34,204 bases of DNA from Planctomycetota bacterium (GTDB lineage Bacteria; Planctomycetota; Phycisphaerae; Phycisphaerales; UBA1924). The stretch covers positions 1 to 34,204 of the forward strand of contig JAFLCN010000032.1 of NCBI GenBank assembly GCA_017303555.1. The letters run 5' to 3'. Positions 16,128-22,122 of the stretch are shown here, one piece after another (the first letter of the stretch is position 1; every line of letters begins with the position of its first letter). Below the pieces are notes generated by a model, which saw only the letters and a list, made by a program, of their open reading frames with translations, had not been told where the DNA came from and searched no databases. Both the position numbers and the translations under genes were made by a program.

Positions 16128-16195
16128 AAAAACCCGCTCGGAGTCGCCGAGTGGGGTTGAGATACTAGGTCGAAACCGAGCGGTCTTCTACCGCT
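16128..16195 (-). promoter_or_regulatory. Candidate transcription attenuator in the rplS leader
   Basis: Three mutually exclusive pairings can be drawn on the minus strand between trmD and rplS. Element 1 CCGCTCGG (16183-16176) pairs perfectly with CCGAGCGG (16141-16134). That second sequence is also the 3' arm of a terminator stem with CCCACTCGG (16155-16147, one A-C mismatch), followed by five T (16132-16128). Element 1 is also partly sequestered by AGCGGT upstream (stem AGCGGT/ACCGCT, five-base loop). The T tract ends 26 bases before the rplS ATG. It could instead be a simple trmD terminator. Confidence 0.55.
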
Positions 16196-16248
16196 GGGTT
16201 CAATGAAAGGGGCCTGTTTGGGGCCAGTAGACGGGTTGCCCGGCTCAT

Positions 16249-16974
16249 TCATTCGGATGGCGGCTGCAACAGGTCGGGCCGGCGGGCCCGCGTGCGTTCC
16301 AGCATGCGATCAAGACGCCACTGGGCGATCTTTCCGTGGTCGCCGGAGAGCAGGATTTCGGGCACGGAAAGGCCCATCCACTCGCGAGGCTTGGTGTAGT
16401 GGGGGCAATCGAGCAGAGGCTGGGCGGAAGGGCCGCGGGCCGAGAAACTGTCCTCCACGCTCGAGTCTTCATGGCCTAGGGCCCCGGGCAGCTTGCGGAT
16501 GATGGCGTCCATAAGCACCATCGCACCGAGTTCGCCACCGGAAAGCACGTAATCGCCCAGGCTGATTTCCATTGGAGCGAGTTTCTCGATCACGCGCTCA
16601 TCGAGTCCTTCGTAGTGGCCGGCGATGAGGAGAATGCGGGGCTTGGTTGCGAGTTCCTCGACGAGTTTCTGTTTCAGCGGCACGCCCTGCGGAGAGAGCA
16701 GAATGCGCGTTGCCGGCCGCGGGTCGCGGGCTTCGACCGCGTGAACCGCATCCCAGAGCGGCTGGCACATCATCACCATGCCCGGCCCGCCTCCGAAGGG
16801 GCGGTCGTCGGTCTTGGAGTGCTTGTTCTCCGCGAAGTCGCGGATGTTGGTCGCGTGCCACTCAACCAAACCCGCGGCGCGTGCCCGCGACGGAATGCTC
16901 AGCCCGAGAGCGGCGGGTGGTTCGTGCGCGAACATCTCGGGGAACGTGGTGAGGATGTCGAAGCGGAGGGGCAT
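16249..16974 (-). CDS. trmD: tRNA (guanine-N1-)-methyltransferase
   Basis: TrmD methylates G37 of tRNAs with AdoMet and prevents +1 frameshifting. The 241-residue protein starts MPLRFDILTTFPEMF, the normal TrmD opening, so the ATG at 16974 is used rather than an upstream extension. RPFGGGPGMVMMCQPLW (about 65-81) and the trefoil-knot AdoMet site LIAGHYEGLDERVIEKL, SLGDYVLSGGELGAMVLMDAI are intact. HYTKPREWMGLSVPEILLSGDH follows in the C-terminal domain. It stands downstream of rpsP, but rimM, usually between the two, is absent. Confidence 0.97.
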   Translation of the reverse strand: MPLRFDILTTFPEMFAHEPPAALGLSIPSRARAAGLVEWHATNIRDFAENKHSKTDDRPFGGGPGMVMMCQPLWDAVHAVEARDPRPATRILLSPQGVPLKQKLVEELATKPRILLIAGHYEGLDERVIEKLAPMEISLGDYVLSGGELGAMVLMDAIIRKLPGALGHEDSSVEDSFSARGPSAQPLLDCPHYTKPREWMGLSVPEILLSGDHGKIAQWRLDRMLERTRARRPDLLQPPSE

Positions 16975-17046
16975 GGGAAGATCGGCAGATTTGCAGAGCA
17001 GCAGAACAGCAAAGGAAACCGTGCTTCGTCGCGGTTGATTATTGAA

Positions 17047-17075
17047 ATGAAAAGGCCCTCGAAACGAGGGCCTTT
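17047..17075 (-). terminator. Intrinsic terminator after rpsP
   Basis: An 11-bp perfect stem (AAAGGCCCTCG at 17051-17061 with CGAGGGCCTTT at 17065-17075) with loop AAA. On the minus strand it is followed by TTTTCATTTC, counting the stem end. It lies between rpsP and trmD, so trmD would depend on readthrough or its own promoter. Confidence 0.8.
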
Positions 17076-17103
17076 CGAAATTCATTTTGCGCCCCAAGCC
17101 AGA

Positions 17104-17463
17104 TCAGGCCTTGGCCTCTTCCTTCTTCTCGCCGCCTTCGGCCTTGGCGGCTTCCGCGGCCTTCTTCTTCTCGACGCGCTTGCGATCGTGCTCGCGGTCC
17201 TTTTCCCAGAGCGCGACATCGACCAGCTTGCGCTTGGCCAGGAAATCGCGGACCGTATCCGTCGGCTGAGCGCCGACCGAGATCCAGTGCTTCACGCGCT
17301 CTTCGTTGATCTGGATCTGCTTGGCGGCATCCTTCTCGACCGGGTTGAACCAGCCGAGGGCTTCGATCACCACGCCGTCGCGCCGGGTGCGCTGATCGAT
17401 CGCCGCGAGGCGGTAAAACGGACGGTTGTGGCGGCCAAGACGCTGAAAGCGAAGACGAACCAT
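17104..17463 (-). CDS. rpsP: 30S ribosomal protein S16
   Basis: S16 is an early 30S assembly protein. Start MVRLRFQRLGRHNRPFYRL at ATG 17463 has GGAG five bases upstream. RDGVVIEALGWFNPVEKD and VKHWISVGAQPTDTVRDFL complete the family core within about 85 residues. The remaining tail is Lys/Glu/Ala-rich (for example KKKAAEAAKAEGGEKKEE), making 119 residues in all. It leads the rpsP-trmD-rplS series and has a 153-base leader with two perfect hairpins behind tRNA-Leu. Confidence 0.97.
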   Translation of the reverse strand: MVRLRFQRLGRHNRPFYRLAAIDQRTRRDGVVIEALGWFNPVEKDAAKQIQINEERVKHWISVGAQPTDTVRDFLAKRKLVDVALWEKDREHDRKRVEKKKAAEAAKAEGGEKKEEAKA

Positions 17464-17537
17464 CGGAACTCCAGTCCCCCGGCACCCCCGTGCAAACACG
17501 CACAGGATTCAACGGGGCAATGCAAAATGTTCCCTTG

Positions 17538-17590
17538 CCGACTTGGAACCAATTCCAAGAATCCGACTTGGGCCAAGATTCTAGGCCCAA
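17538..17590 (-). other. Tandem hairpins and direct repeat in the rpsP leader
   Basis: Two perfect 7-bp stems lie between tRNA-Leu and rpsP: TTGGGCC/GGCCCAA (17568-17574 with 17584-17590, nine-base loop) and CTTGGAA/TTCCAAG (17542-17548 with 17553-17559, four-base loop). The nonamer CCGACTTGG is repeated at 17538-17546 and 17563-17571. Neither stem has a T tract. Possible roles are tRNA 3' processing, a ribosomal-protein leader, or both. Confidence 0.5.
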
Positions 17591-17616
17591 ACCCTGATCC
17601 GAGCGACCGCCTCGAA

Positions 17617-17702
17617 TGGCCCCGGTGGGACTTGAACCCACACTCCCGTTTCCGGAAAAGGGATTTTAAGTCCCTTGCGTCTGCCGATTTCGCCACGGGG
17701 CC
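17617..17702 (-). tRNA. tRNA-Leu (anticodon UAA)
   Basis: An 86-nt class II tRNA. Acceptor GGCCCCG (5' end 17702-17696) pairs with CGGGGCC (17624-17618), and the discriminator is A. The D region GCGAAATCGGCAGACGC, the anticodon arm AGGGA-CTTAAAA-TCCCT with anticodon TAA, a long variable arm, and the T arm GTGGGTTCAAGTCCCAC are all complete. CCA is not encoded. It lies 13 bases after the fur-like gene and before rpsP, all on one strand. Confidence 0.95.
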
Positions 17703-17715
17703 GTGCGGGCCGAGT

Positions 17716-18264
17716 TTACGGGCGGTGCTGTGCGTGTGGGTGGGGGTGTGGATGGGGGTGCGGATGCGCGTGGGGGTGGGCGTGGGTATTTGAGTGGTCG
17801 TGTGCCGCGGGTGACGCTTTGCCGCGGGTTGTGCGGCGAGTCTTTGAACCGGGCTTTGTCTCGGCTTTGGGTTCGGCTTTGCTCGCCTTGGGTCCGCCGA
17901 TGCAGGAGGCGCAGAGGCCCAGAAGCAGAAGGTCGTGATTTTCGAGCTTGAAGCCTTTGGGCGCGAGGTAGGAAAGGTCGCCGGGGCACTGCTCGACTTC
18001 GTACATCCTGCCGCAGGCGCGGCAGTAAAAGTGGTGGTGGTGTCCCTTGCCGGCGATCTCGTAGCGCGGGGGCTCTCCCGGCATTTCGACCTGGACGATC
18101 CCGCGGTCGGCGACGAGGGATTTCAGGGTGCGATAGACCGTGGCCATGCCCATCCCGCGCACGCGTCGCTGCGCGAGATCGAGAACCTCACGAGCGGAAA
18201 CGGGGCCGTGGGCTTCGGCGATAACCGAGCGGATCGCATCCCGCTGCCTGGTGTTTCGTTCCAT
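17716..18264 (-). CDS. Fur-family metal-responsive regulator with His-Pro tail
   Basis: A winged-helix metalloregulator of 182 residues. The N-terminal DNA-binding domain runs RNTRQRDAIRSVIAEAHGPVSAREVL and then GMGMATVYRTLKSLVADRGIV (recognition helix). The metal/dimer domain has RYEIAGKGHHHHFYC and CRACGRMYEVEQCP, and a second pair CASC near 145, giving a structural CxxC...CxxC zinc site. After a basic linker, the last 28 residues hold 12 His, mostly alternating with Pro or Ala. Start MERNTRQRD at ATG 18264 is chosen because upstream residues are not Fur-like. Whether it senses iron, zinc or peroxide cannot be decided; a zinc or nickel role is suggested by the tail. The luxR-type gene ends 29 bases upstream. 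Confidence 0.88.
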   Translation of the reverse strand: MERNTRQRDAIRSVIAEAHGPVSAREVLDLAQRRVRGMGMATVYRTLKSLVADRGIVQVEMPGEPPRYEIAGKGHHHHFYCRACGRMYEVEQCPGDLSYLAPKGFKLENHDLLLLGLCASCIGGPKASKAEPKAETKPGSKTRRTTRGKASPAAHDHSNTHAHPHAHPHPHPHPHPHAQHRP

Positions 18265-18293
18265 CTTGGGCACGGGGGATTTTAGTGGGCCGG

Positions 18294-18923
18294 TCAGGCG
18301 GTTGCGAGCCCTTCGCGGATCGCGTACCTGGCGAGATCGACGCGGTTGTGGATGTTGAGTTTGCTCATGATGGAGGTGCTGTGGTTGTCGACTGTCTTCA
18401 CACTCAGGTGGAGCGACGCGGCGATTTTCTTCTTGGAGTAGCCCTGCGCGAGCAGGCGGAGCACATCGAGTTCTCTCGGCGTGAGCACGCGGTTCGGGGG
18501 ACCGTGCGTGGTATCGCCCGCGGGCTCTCGCGACAAAAAGGCCTGAAAAGAAGGCGACCGGTAGTGCGCACCGCCGAGCATCGTCCGGATCGCAAACGAG
18601 AGGCGTTCGGGCGAATCGTCGGCGCAGAAGACGTTCGGCAGGGCGTGGGTACGGGCGACGGCGAGCGCGCGATCGCAGTTGCACGAGAGAATCGCGATTG
18701 TCGGAATTCCTGCGTGGTGCGCCGCGAGAGCTTCGAGGTCCGCTGCCGGATTGTGTTCGGAGCAGAGGAAGAGACCGATCTGTGCCGCATCGCGCGCGGG
18801 CTGCTGGTTGTGTGTGTCGGCGAGGGCGAAGCCTTGTGCTCGAAGCCAATTGCCAAGCGTTGTCCGCTGCAACGGGCAACCGCCGGTCACGACCAGCATG
18901 GGAGAAACACCCTGCATTTCCAA
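18294..18923 (-). CDS. LuxR/NarL-type regulator with degenerate receiver
   Basis: The 209-residue protein ends in a clear LuxR-type helix-turn-helix: LTPRELDVLRLLAQGYSKKKIAASLHLSVKTVDNHSTSIMSKL (about 146-189, split by its turn). The N-terminal 120 residues have the size and alternating pattern of a receiver domain, but the acidic pocket and phosphoacceptor Asp are not visible; the expected D-LxMP position reads GLFLCSEHNP. No sensor kinase is adjacent. It is probably a phosphorylation-independent regulator that senses something else or acts constitutively. ATG 18899 is an alternative start. It lies 29 bases upstream of the fur-like gene on the same strand, so the two regulators may be cotranscribed. 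Confidence 0.82.
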   Translation of the reverse strand: MEMQGVSPMLVVTGGCPLQRTTLGNWLRAQGFALADTHNQQPARDAAQIGLFLCSEHNPAADLEALAAHHAGIPTIAILSCNCDRALAVARTHALPNVFCADDSPERLSFAIRTMLGGAHYRSPSFQAFLSREPAGDTTHGPPNRVLTPRELDVLRLLAQGYSKKKIAASLHLSVKTVDNHSTSIMSKLNIHNRVDLARYAIREGLATA

Positions 18924-19021
18924 CCCCGGCTCCGCCCCGGAAGAGCGACGGCAGCGTTAAGGTATCGGAAAAACTGCTGAGGGTGGCACCAAAAACCAAG
19001 ATTCGTGCTTTGGAAACGTTT

Positions 19022-21076
19022 TCAGCCGGCGGAGTTCGGCGCATCCGTCTTTGGTGAATCCGCTGCGGGGCTCGCCGGTGTGGGCGGAGTTTCGGGCTCG
19101 TCGGTGTTTCGAGCGAGGTCCACGAATTTCATCCGGTCTTTGAGCGCCGAGAAGCTGAAGGCCTCGCGCACGGATCGAGACGGCAATTCCTTGTTCGCGT
19201 AGCCCCCTGCGAAGGAGTCTCCCTCGACCCGCATGCGTTCGATGCTCACGGGGGCGCGCCCAATGAGCTGCACGATGGCGACGGTGAGCGGTTTGAACAT
19301 TACGACCGCGATCGTGCGCTGGTCGGCCGGATAGTCGATGACCGGTTTGAGGGGGTCGAGCGCCTTGGCGGCCTTGATGACGGCGTCGCGGTACTCGGGC
19401 TGATTGAAGGTCGAATCGCTGCCCTGGATGTTGTTCACGGTGACCGCGAGCTTGCGTCGCTGCACGGGCGGTGACGCCCCGGGGAACGCGTCCACGAAGT
19501 ACTTCGCGAGCCCTTCGAAGCCGTCGGTGACGGTCACGGTGCGCATGATCTCGGCCTGGCCCGAGAGCTTCTCGAACTGGTCGAGCGCTTTGGCGTCGAG
19601 TTCGACCTGCGCCCGCACCTCGTCGATGCTTGTGGGCGCCTCTTCCTTGCGTGCTTCCAGCACGGTGAAGTAGTACCGGTTGCCCTGCGGATCCTGGGCG
19701 TAGTTGTCGAAGGGCACGCCGACCTGGAGCCCGATATCCGGCTCGTTCCCCGCGATCTCGCGGACCTTGAAGAGCAGCTCCGGAAGCGGGTATTCCTTCG
19801 TGCCCACCCGAACCATCGATTCGCCGATACCCGCGATGCCGGAAACATCGGCGCGGTTGAGGAATTGGTCGGACCGCACGACCACCTGCGGCAGCGGGAT
19901 CGTCCCGCCGCCCATTTCCTTCACGTCCGACACGGTCATCTGGGCCAGGCTCTCCATGCGGGGTGCGCGCGACTGCCAATCGGCCGGAAGCACCCGGTAA
20001 CCGCCCTTGGTTTCGACCTTGCCGAGCACGCGAATCGTCTCGGAGCGGACGGCCTTATCGATCGTCGTGAAGATCGCATCAACACGCTGATTGCGAAGAT
20101 CGGATTCCACTTTCGTCCGTTCCGCGGCAAAGTCTCCCGGGAACTTGGCGCGGTTCTGGCGCCAGAACTTGTTGACGTCCACCGGATCGAGCTGCACGCT
20201 CGCGGCGATGGCGGCGCGATCGATCGTCATCCATTCGAGCTTGATCCGGGCGGGCAGGCGGTAGCCAAAGCCGTGCTCGCCGTCGCCTCGCTTCACGTTC
20301 TTGAACTCGTTGAAAAGCTTCTCGACGAGTTCCGCGGGTGGCGCCGGTGCGAAGGGCGCGATCACCTTCGCGAGCATGAGCGACTGATCGACATAGACAA
20401 CGTCTCCCGATTCATCGGCCTCGAGCATCGCCCGTTTATCCGAGACGCGGTGAGTCTCGCGCCAGGCGGTCTGCATGCGGCCGATGGCGTTCGCCTTTGC
20501 GAACGCGAGCTGAACGTCTGCCGGTGTCGCGTGGGCATTGGCCGCGGCGCGTGCAACGGCCTGGTCGAGGCGCTTGCCGGCTTCTTCCTCCATCGCCTTG
20601 CGTTTTTCGGGGTCGGCGAGCTCCTGGCTCGCGAGCATGTCGATGTACTGCGGAGCCTGGCGGAGAAACGGGTTGCGCTGCACGGCGGCGCCGCGTGCGA
20701 GCTGCGGCACGAGCACGCCGTCGCGGATCTCCTTCTCGAACTGCTTGCCGTCGGCGGCCGTGCCCATGAACCCGCCGTCCTGTGCCGCGTGCGAGAGGAG
20801 CAGCCAATGCCGCTCGTTCTCGGCACCGAAGAGCTCCTTCGCGAGGTCGAGCCGGAGCCCGAGCGGATCGAGCAGGTTGCGGATGACTTCGAATTCGCTC
20901 CGCGCCCGGTTCATGTCGCCGGCGGTCACCTTGGCGCCGTTGATGGTCGCCACCTTGCGTGTCATCTGGTCGCCGATGAAAAGGTGGTTGGCCTGCGGCA
21001 CAATGAACGCGACCATCAGCACGACGCCGAAGGCCACGAGCATGTATTGGCGGTACTTGTTGATGACTTTGATCAT
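19022..21076 (-). CDS. Large PpiD/SurA-like membrane-anchored protein
   Basis: A 684-residue protein. Residues 1-10 are basic, followed by one membrane segment (MLVAFGVVLMVAFIVPQA, about 12-29), so most of it should lie in the periplasm. The anchor followed by VATINGAKVTAGDMNRARSEFEVI is the usual opening of SurA_N/PpiD chaperone-isomerases (x-V-NG-x-I/V-t...). The rest is mostly helical and charged. I see no convincing parvulin (rotamase) domain, and the C terminus is a Pro/Thr/Ser/Asp-rich tail. A folding chaperone without isomerase activity is the best guess. It stands downstream of rpsD behind two hairpins and so likely has its own promoter. Confidence 0.75.
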   Translation of the reverse strand: MIKVINKYRQYMLVAFGVVLMVAFIVPQANHLFIGDQMTRKVATINGAKVTAGDMNRARSEFEVIRNLLDPLGLRLDLAKELFGAENERHWLLLSHAAQDGGFMGTAADGKQFEKEIRDGVLVPQLARGAAVQRNPFLRQAPQYIDMLASQELADPEKRKAMEEEAGKRLDQAVARAAANAHATPADVQLAFAKANAIGRMQTAWRETHRVSDKRAMLEADESGDVVYVDQSLMLAKVIAPFAPAPPAELVEKLFNEFKNVKRGDGEHGFGYRLPARIKLEWMTIDRAAIAASVQLDPVDVNKFWRQNRAKFPGDFAAERTKVESDLRNQRVDAIFTTIDKAVRSETIRVLGKVETKGGYRVLPADWQSRAPRMESLAQMTVSDVKEMGGGTIPLPQVVVRSDQFLNRADVSGIAGIGESMVRVGTKEYPLPELLFKVREIAGNEPDIGLQVGVPFDNYAQDPQGNRYYFTVLEARKEEAPTSIDEVRAQVELDAKALDQFEKLSGQAEIMRTVTVTDGFEGLAKYFVDAFPGASPPVQRRKLAVTVNNIQGSDSTFNQPEYRDAVIKAAKALDPLKPVIDYPADQRTIAVVMFKPLTVAIVQLIGRAPVSIERMRVEGDSFAGGYANKELPSRSVREAFSFSALKDRMKFVDLARNTDEPETPPTPASPAADSPKTDAPNSAG

Positions 21077-21120
21077 GTTGATTCTGGTTCCGGAAACTCG
21101 GGCCGACGCCCGGGGAAGAG

Positions 21121-21126
21121 ATGATA
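21121..21126 (-). promoter_or_regulatory. Candidate -10 element for the PpiD-like gene
   Basis: TATCAT on the minus strand, one mismatch from TATAAT, 44 bases before the ATG and just beyond two terminator-like hairpins. No good -35 is visible. A TATCATCTC sequence also occurs upstream of rpmE (34134-34126). Confidence 0.3.
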
Positions 21127-21146
21127 GAGAACCCGAGAAAGAAGAA

Positions 21147-21175
21147 CGCCCGGCCCGTGAACTTCGGACCGGGCG
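21147..21175 (-). terminator. Second terminator-like hairpin after rpsD
   Basis: CGCCCGG (21147-21153) pairs with CCGGGCG (21169-21175), and an inner CCG/CGG adds three pairs past one mismatch. On the minus strand it is followed by TTCTTCTTTCTC. Together with the hairpin at 21188-21211 it makes a tandem stop for rpsD. Confidence 0.65.
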
Positions 21176-21187
21176 GAGAGAAGCAGA

Positions 21188-21211
21188 AAGGGGCGCCGCG
21201 GGGCGCCCCTT
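21188..21211 (-). terminator. Intrinsic terminator after rpsD
   Basis: Perfect 10-bp GC-rich stem AAGGGGCGCC / GGCGCCCCTT with loop GCGG, ending in TTTCTGCTTCT on the minus strand. It begins 18 bases after the rpsD stop. Confidence 0.72.
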
Positions 21212-21228
21212 GATTTACCGCCCACAAC

Positions 21229-21828
21229 TTACCGGTAGAATTCGACGATCAGGTTCGCGTTCACGTCGAAGGGGATCTGGTCGGTCGTCGGAATCGCGAC
21301 CACCTTGATGGTCATTTCCGACGGGTTGAACTCGATCCAGCCAGCGACTTCGAGGCCGGCGAGGGATTCCATCGCCTCCTTGCCGAGCTTCTGAACCTTT
21401 TCCTTCAGCGTGATCACGTCGCCGACCTTCACCACGTAGCTCGGGCGATCGACCTTCTTGCCGTTCACGCGGACGTGACCGTGGACCACCATCTGGCGGG
21501 CGGCCCAGATCGTGCGGGCCAGGCCCGCGCGACGGACGACGTTGTCCAGGCGACGCTCGAGGAGCTGCATGAGCAGGTCGCCGGTGTTGCCCGGGCGACG
21601 GCCGGCCTCGGCCAGGATGCGGCGGAACTGGGCTTCCTGCACGCAGTAGTAGTACTTGAGCTTCTGCTTTTCGTTCAGGCGGACGCCGTAGTCACGCAGG
21701 CGGCGGCCACGGAAACCGTGCATGCCGTTGGCCTGAAGCTGACGCTTCGACGTGTGCTTGGGGGTATCGACGATCGGGGTGCCGACGCGACGAGACAATT
21801 TGAGCTTGGGACCGGTATAACGGGCCAT
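21229..21828 (-). CDS. rpsD: 30S ribosomal protein S4
   Basis: S4 initiates 30S assembly and often represses its own operon. The 199-residue protein begins MARYTGPKLKLSRRVG and has KQKLKYYYCVQEAQFRR, RRPGNTGDLLMQLLERRLDN and the S4 domain AARQMVVHGHVRVNGKKVDRPSYVVKVGD. It lacks the N-terminal zinc Cys cluster of some S4 proteins (C-minus type). GGAG seven bases before ATG sets the start. It is monocistronic here: not in the alpha operon, with a strong upstream promoter and a terminator pair behind it. Confidence 0.98.
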   Translation of the reverse strand: MARYTGPKLKLSRRVGTPIVDTPKHTSKRQLQANGMHGFRGRRLRDYGVRLNEKQKLKYYYCVQEAQFRRILAEAGRRPGNTGDLLMQLLERRLDNVVRRAGLARTIWAARQMVVHGHVRVNGKKVDRPSYVVKVGDVITLKEKVQKLGKEAMESLAGLEVAGWIEFNPSEMTIKVVAIPTTDQIPFDVNANLIVEFYR

Positions 21829-21966
21829 CGTGAAACTCCGTCCTCACCTGCTAGCCGAACGAGGTTCGGCGTCGCCGCAGGGGGTGCTGGTCGTGGCGGG
21901 AAGCCAAGCCAGCGATCTTGAACAAGCCGGGGAACCGAGACTTCGGGACCGGCGATCCGGGACAAT

Positions 21967-21988
21967 GCCCAAAGGCAAACCTCTGGGC
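21967..21988. other. Hairpin in the rpsD leader
   Basis: GCCCA (21967-21971) pairs with TGGGC (21984-21988), and AGG/CCT pair inside across one mismatch around loop CAAA. It falls within the first 30 bases of the transcript expected from the promoter at 22001-22029, so it may be the 5' structure of an S4-regulated leader. Confidence 0.4.
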
Positions 21989-22000
21989 GACAAGGGGGTA

Positions 22001-22029
22001 ATTAGAGGCTGAGGTCGCCTCCAAGTCAA
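22001..22029 (-). promoter_or_regulatory. Sigma-70-type promoter for rpsD
   Basis: On the minus strand, TTGACT (22029-22024), a 17-base spacer and TCTAAT (22006-22001): each hexamer has one mismatch to consensus at ideal spacing. Transcription would start near 21994, giving a leader of about 165 bases before rpsD. The 294-base gap between rpsD and purF otherwise holds only the hairpin at 21967-21988. Confidence 0.65.
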
Positions 22030-22122
22030 TCTTCATACACCAGCGTGAAAGAGTGGGGCAGGTTGCCGCTAGACTCCGCCCCGATGGCCCGAAACGTGGC
22101 TCTACCCGTGCTGAAGGATTCA

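Noticed and set aside
17719..17800. GTG-rich run at the end of the fur-like gene as a CRISPR or tandem array
   Set aside because: It is an in-frame His-Pro coding repeat without uniform spacers.
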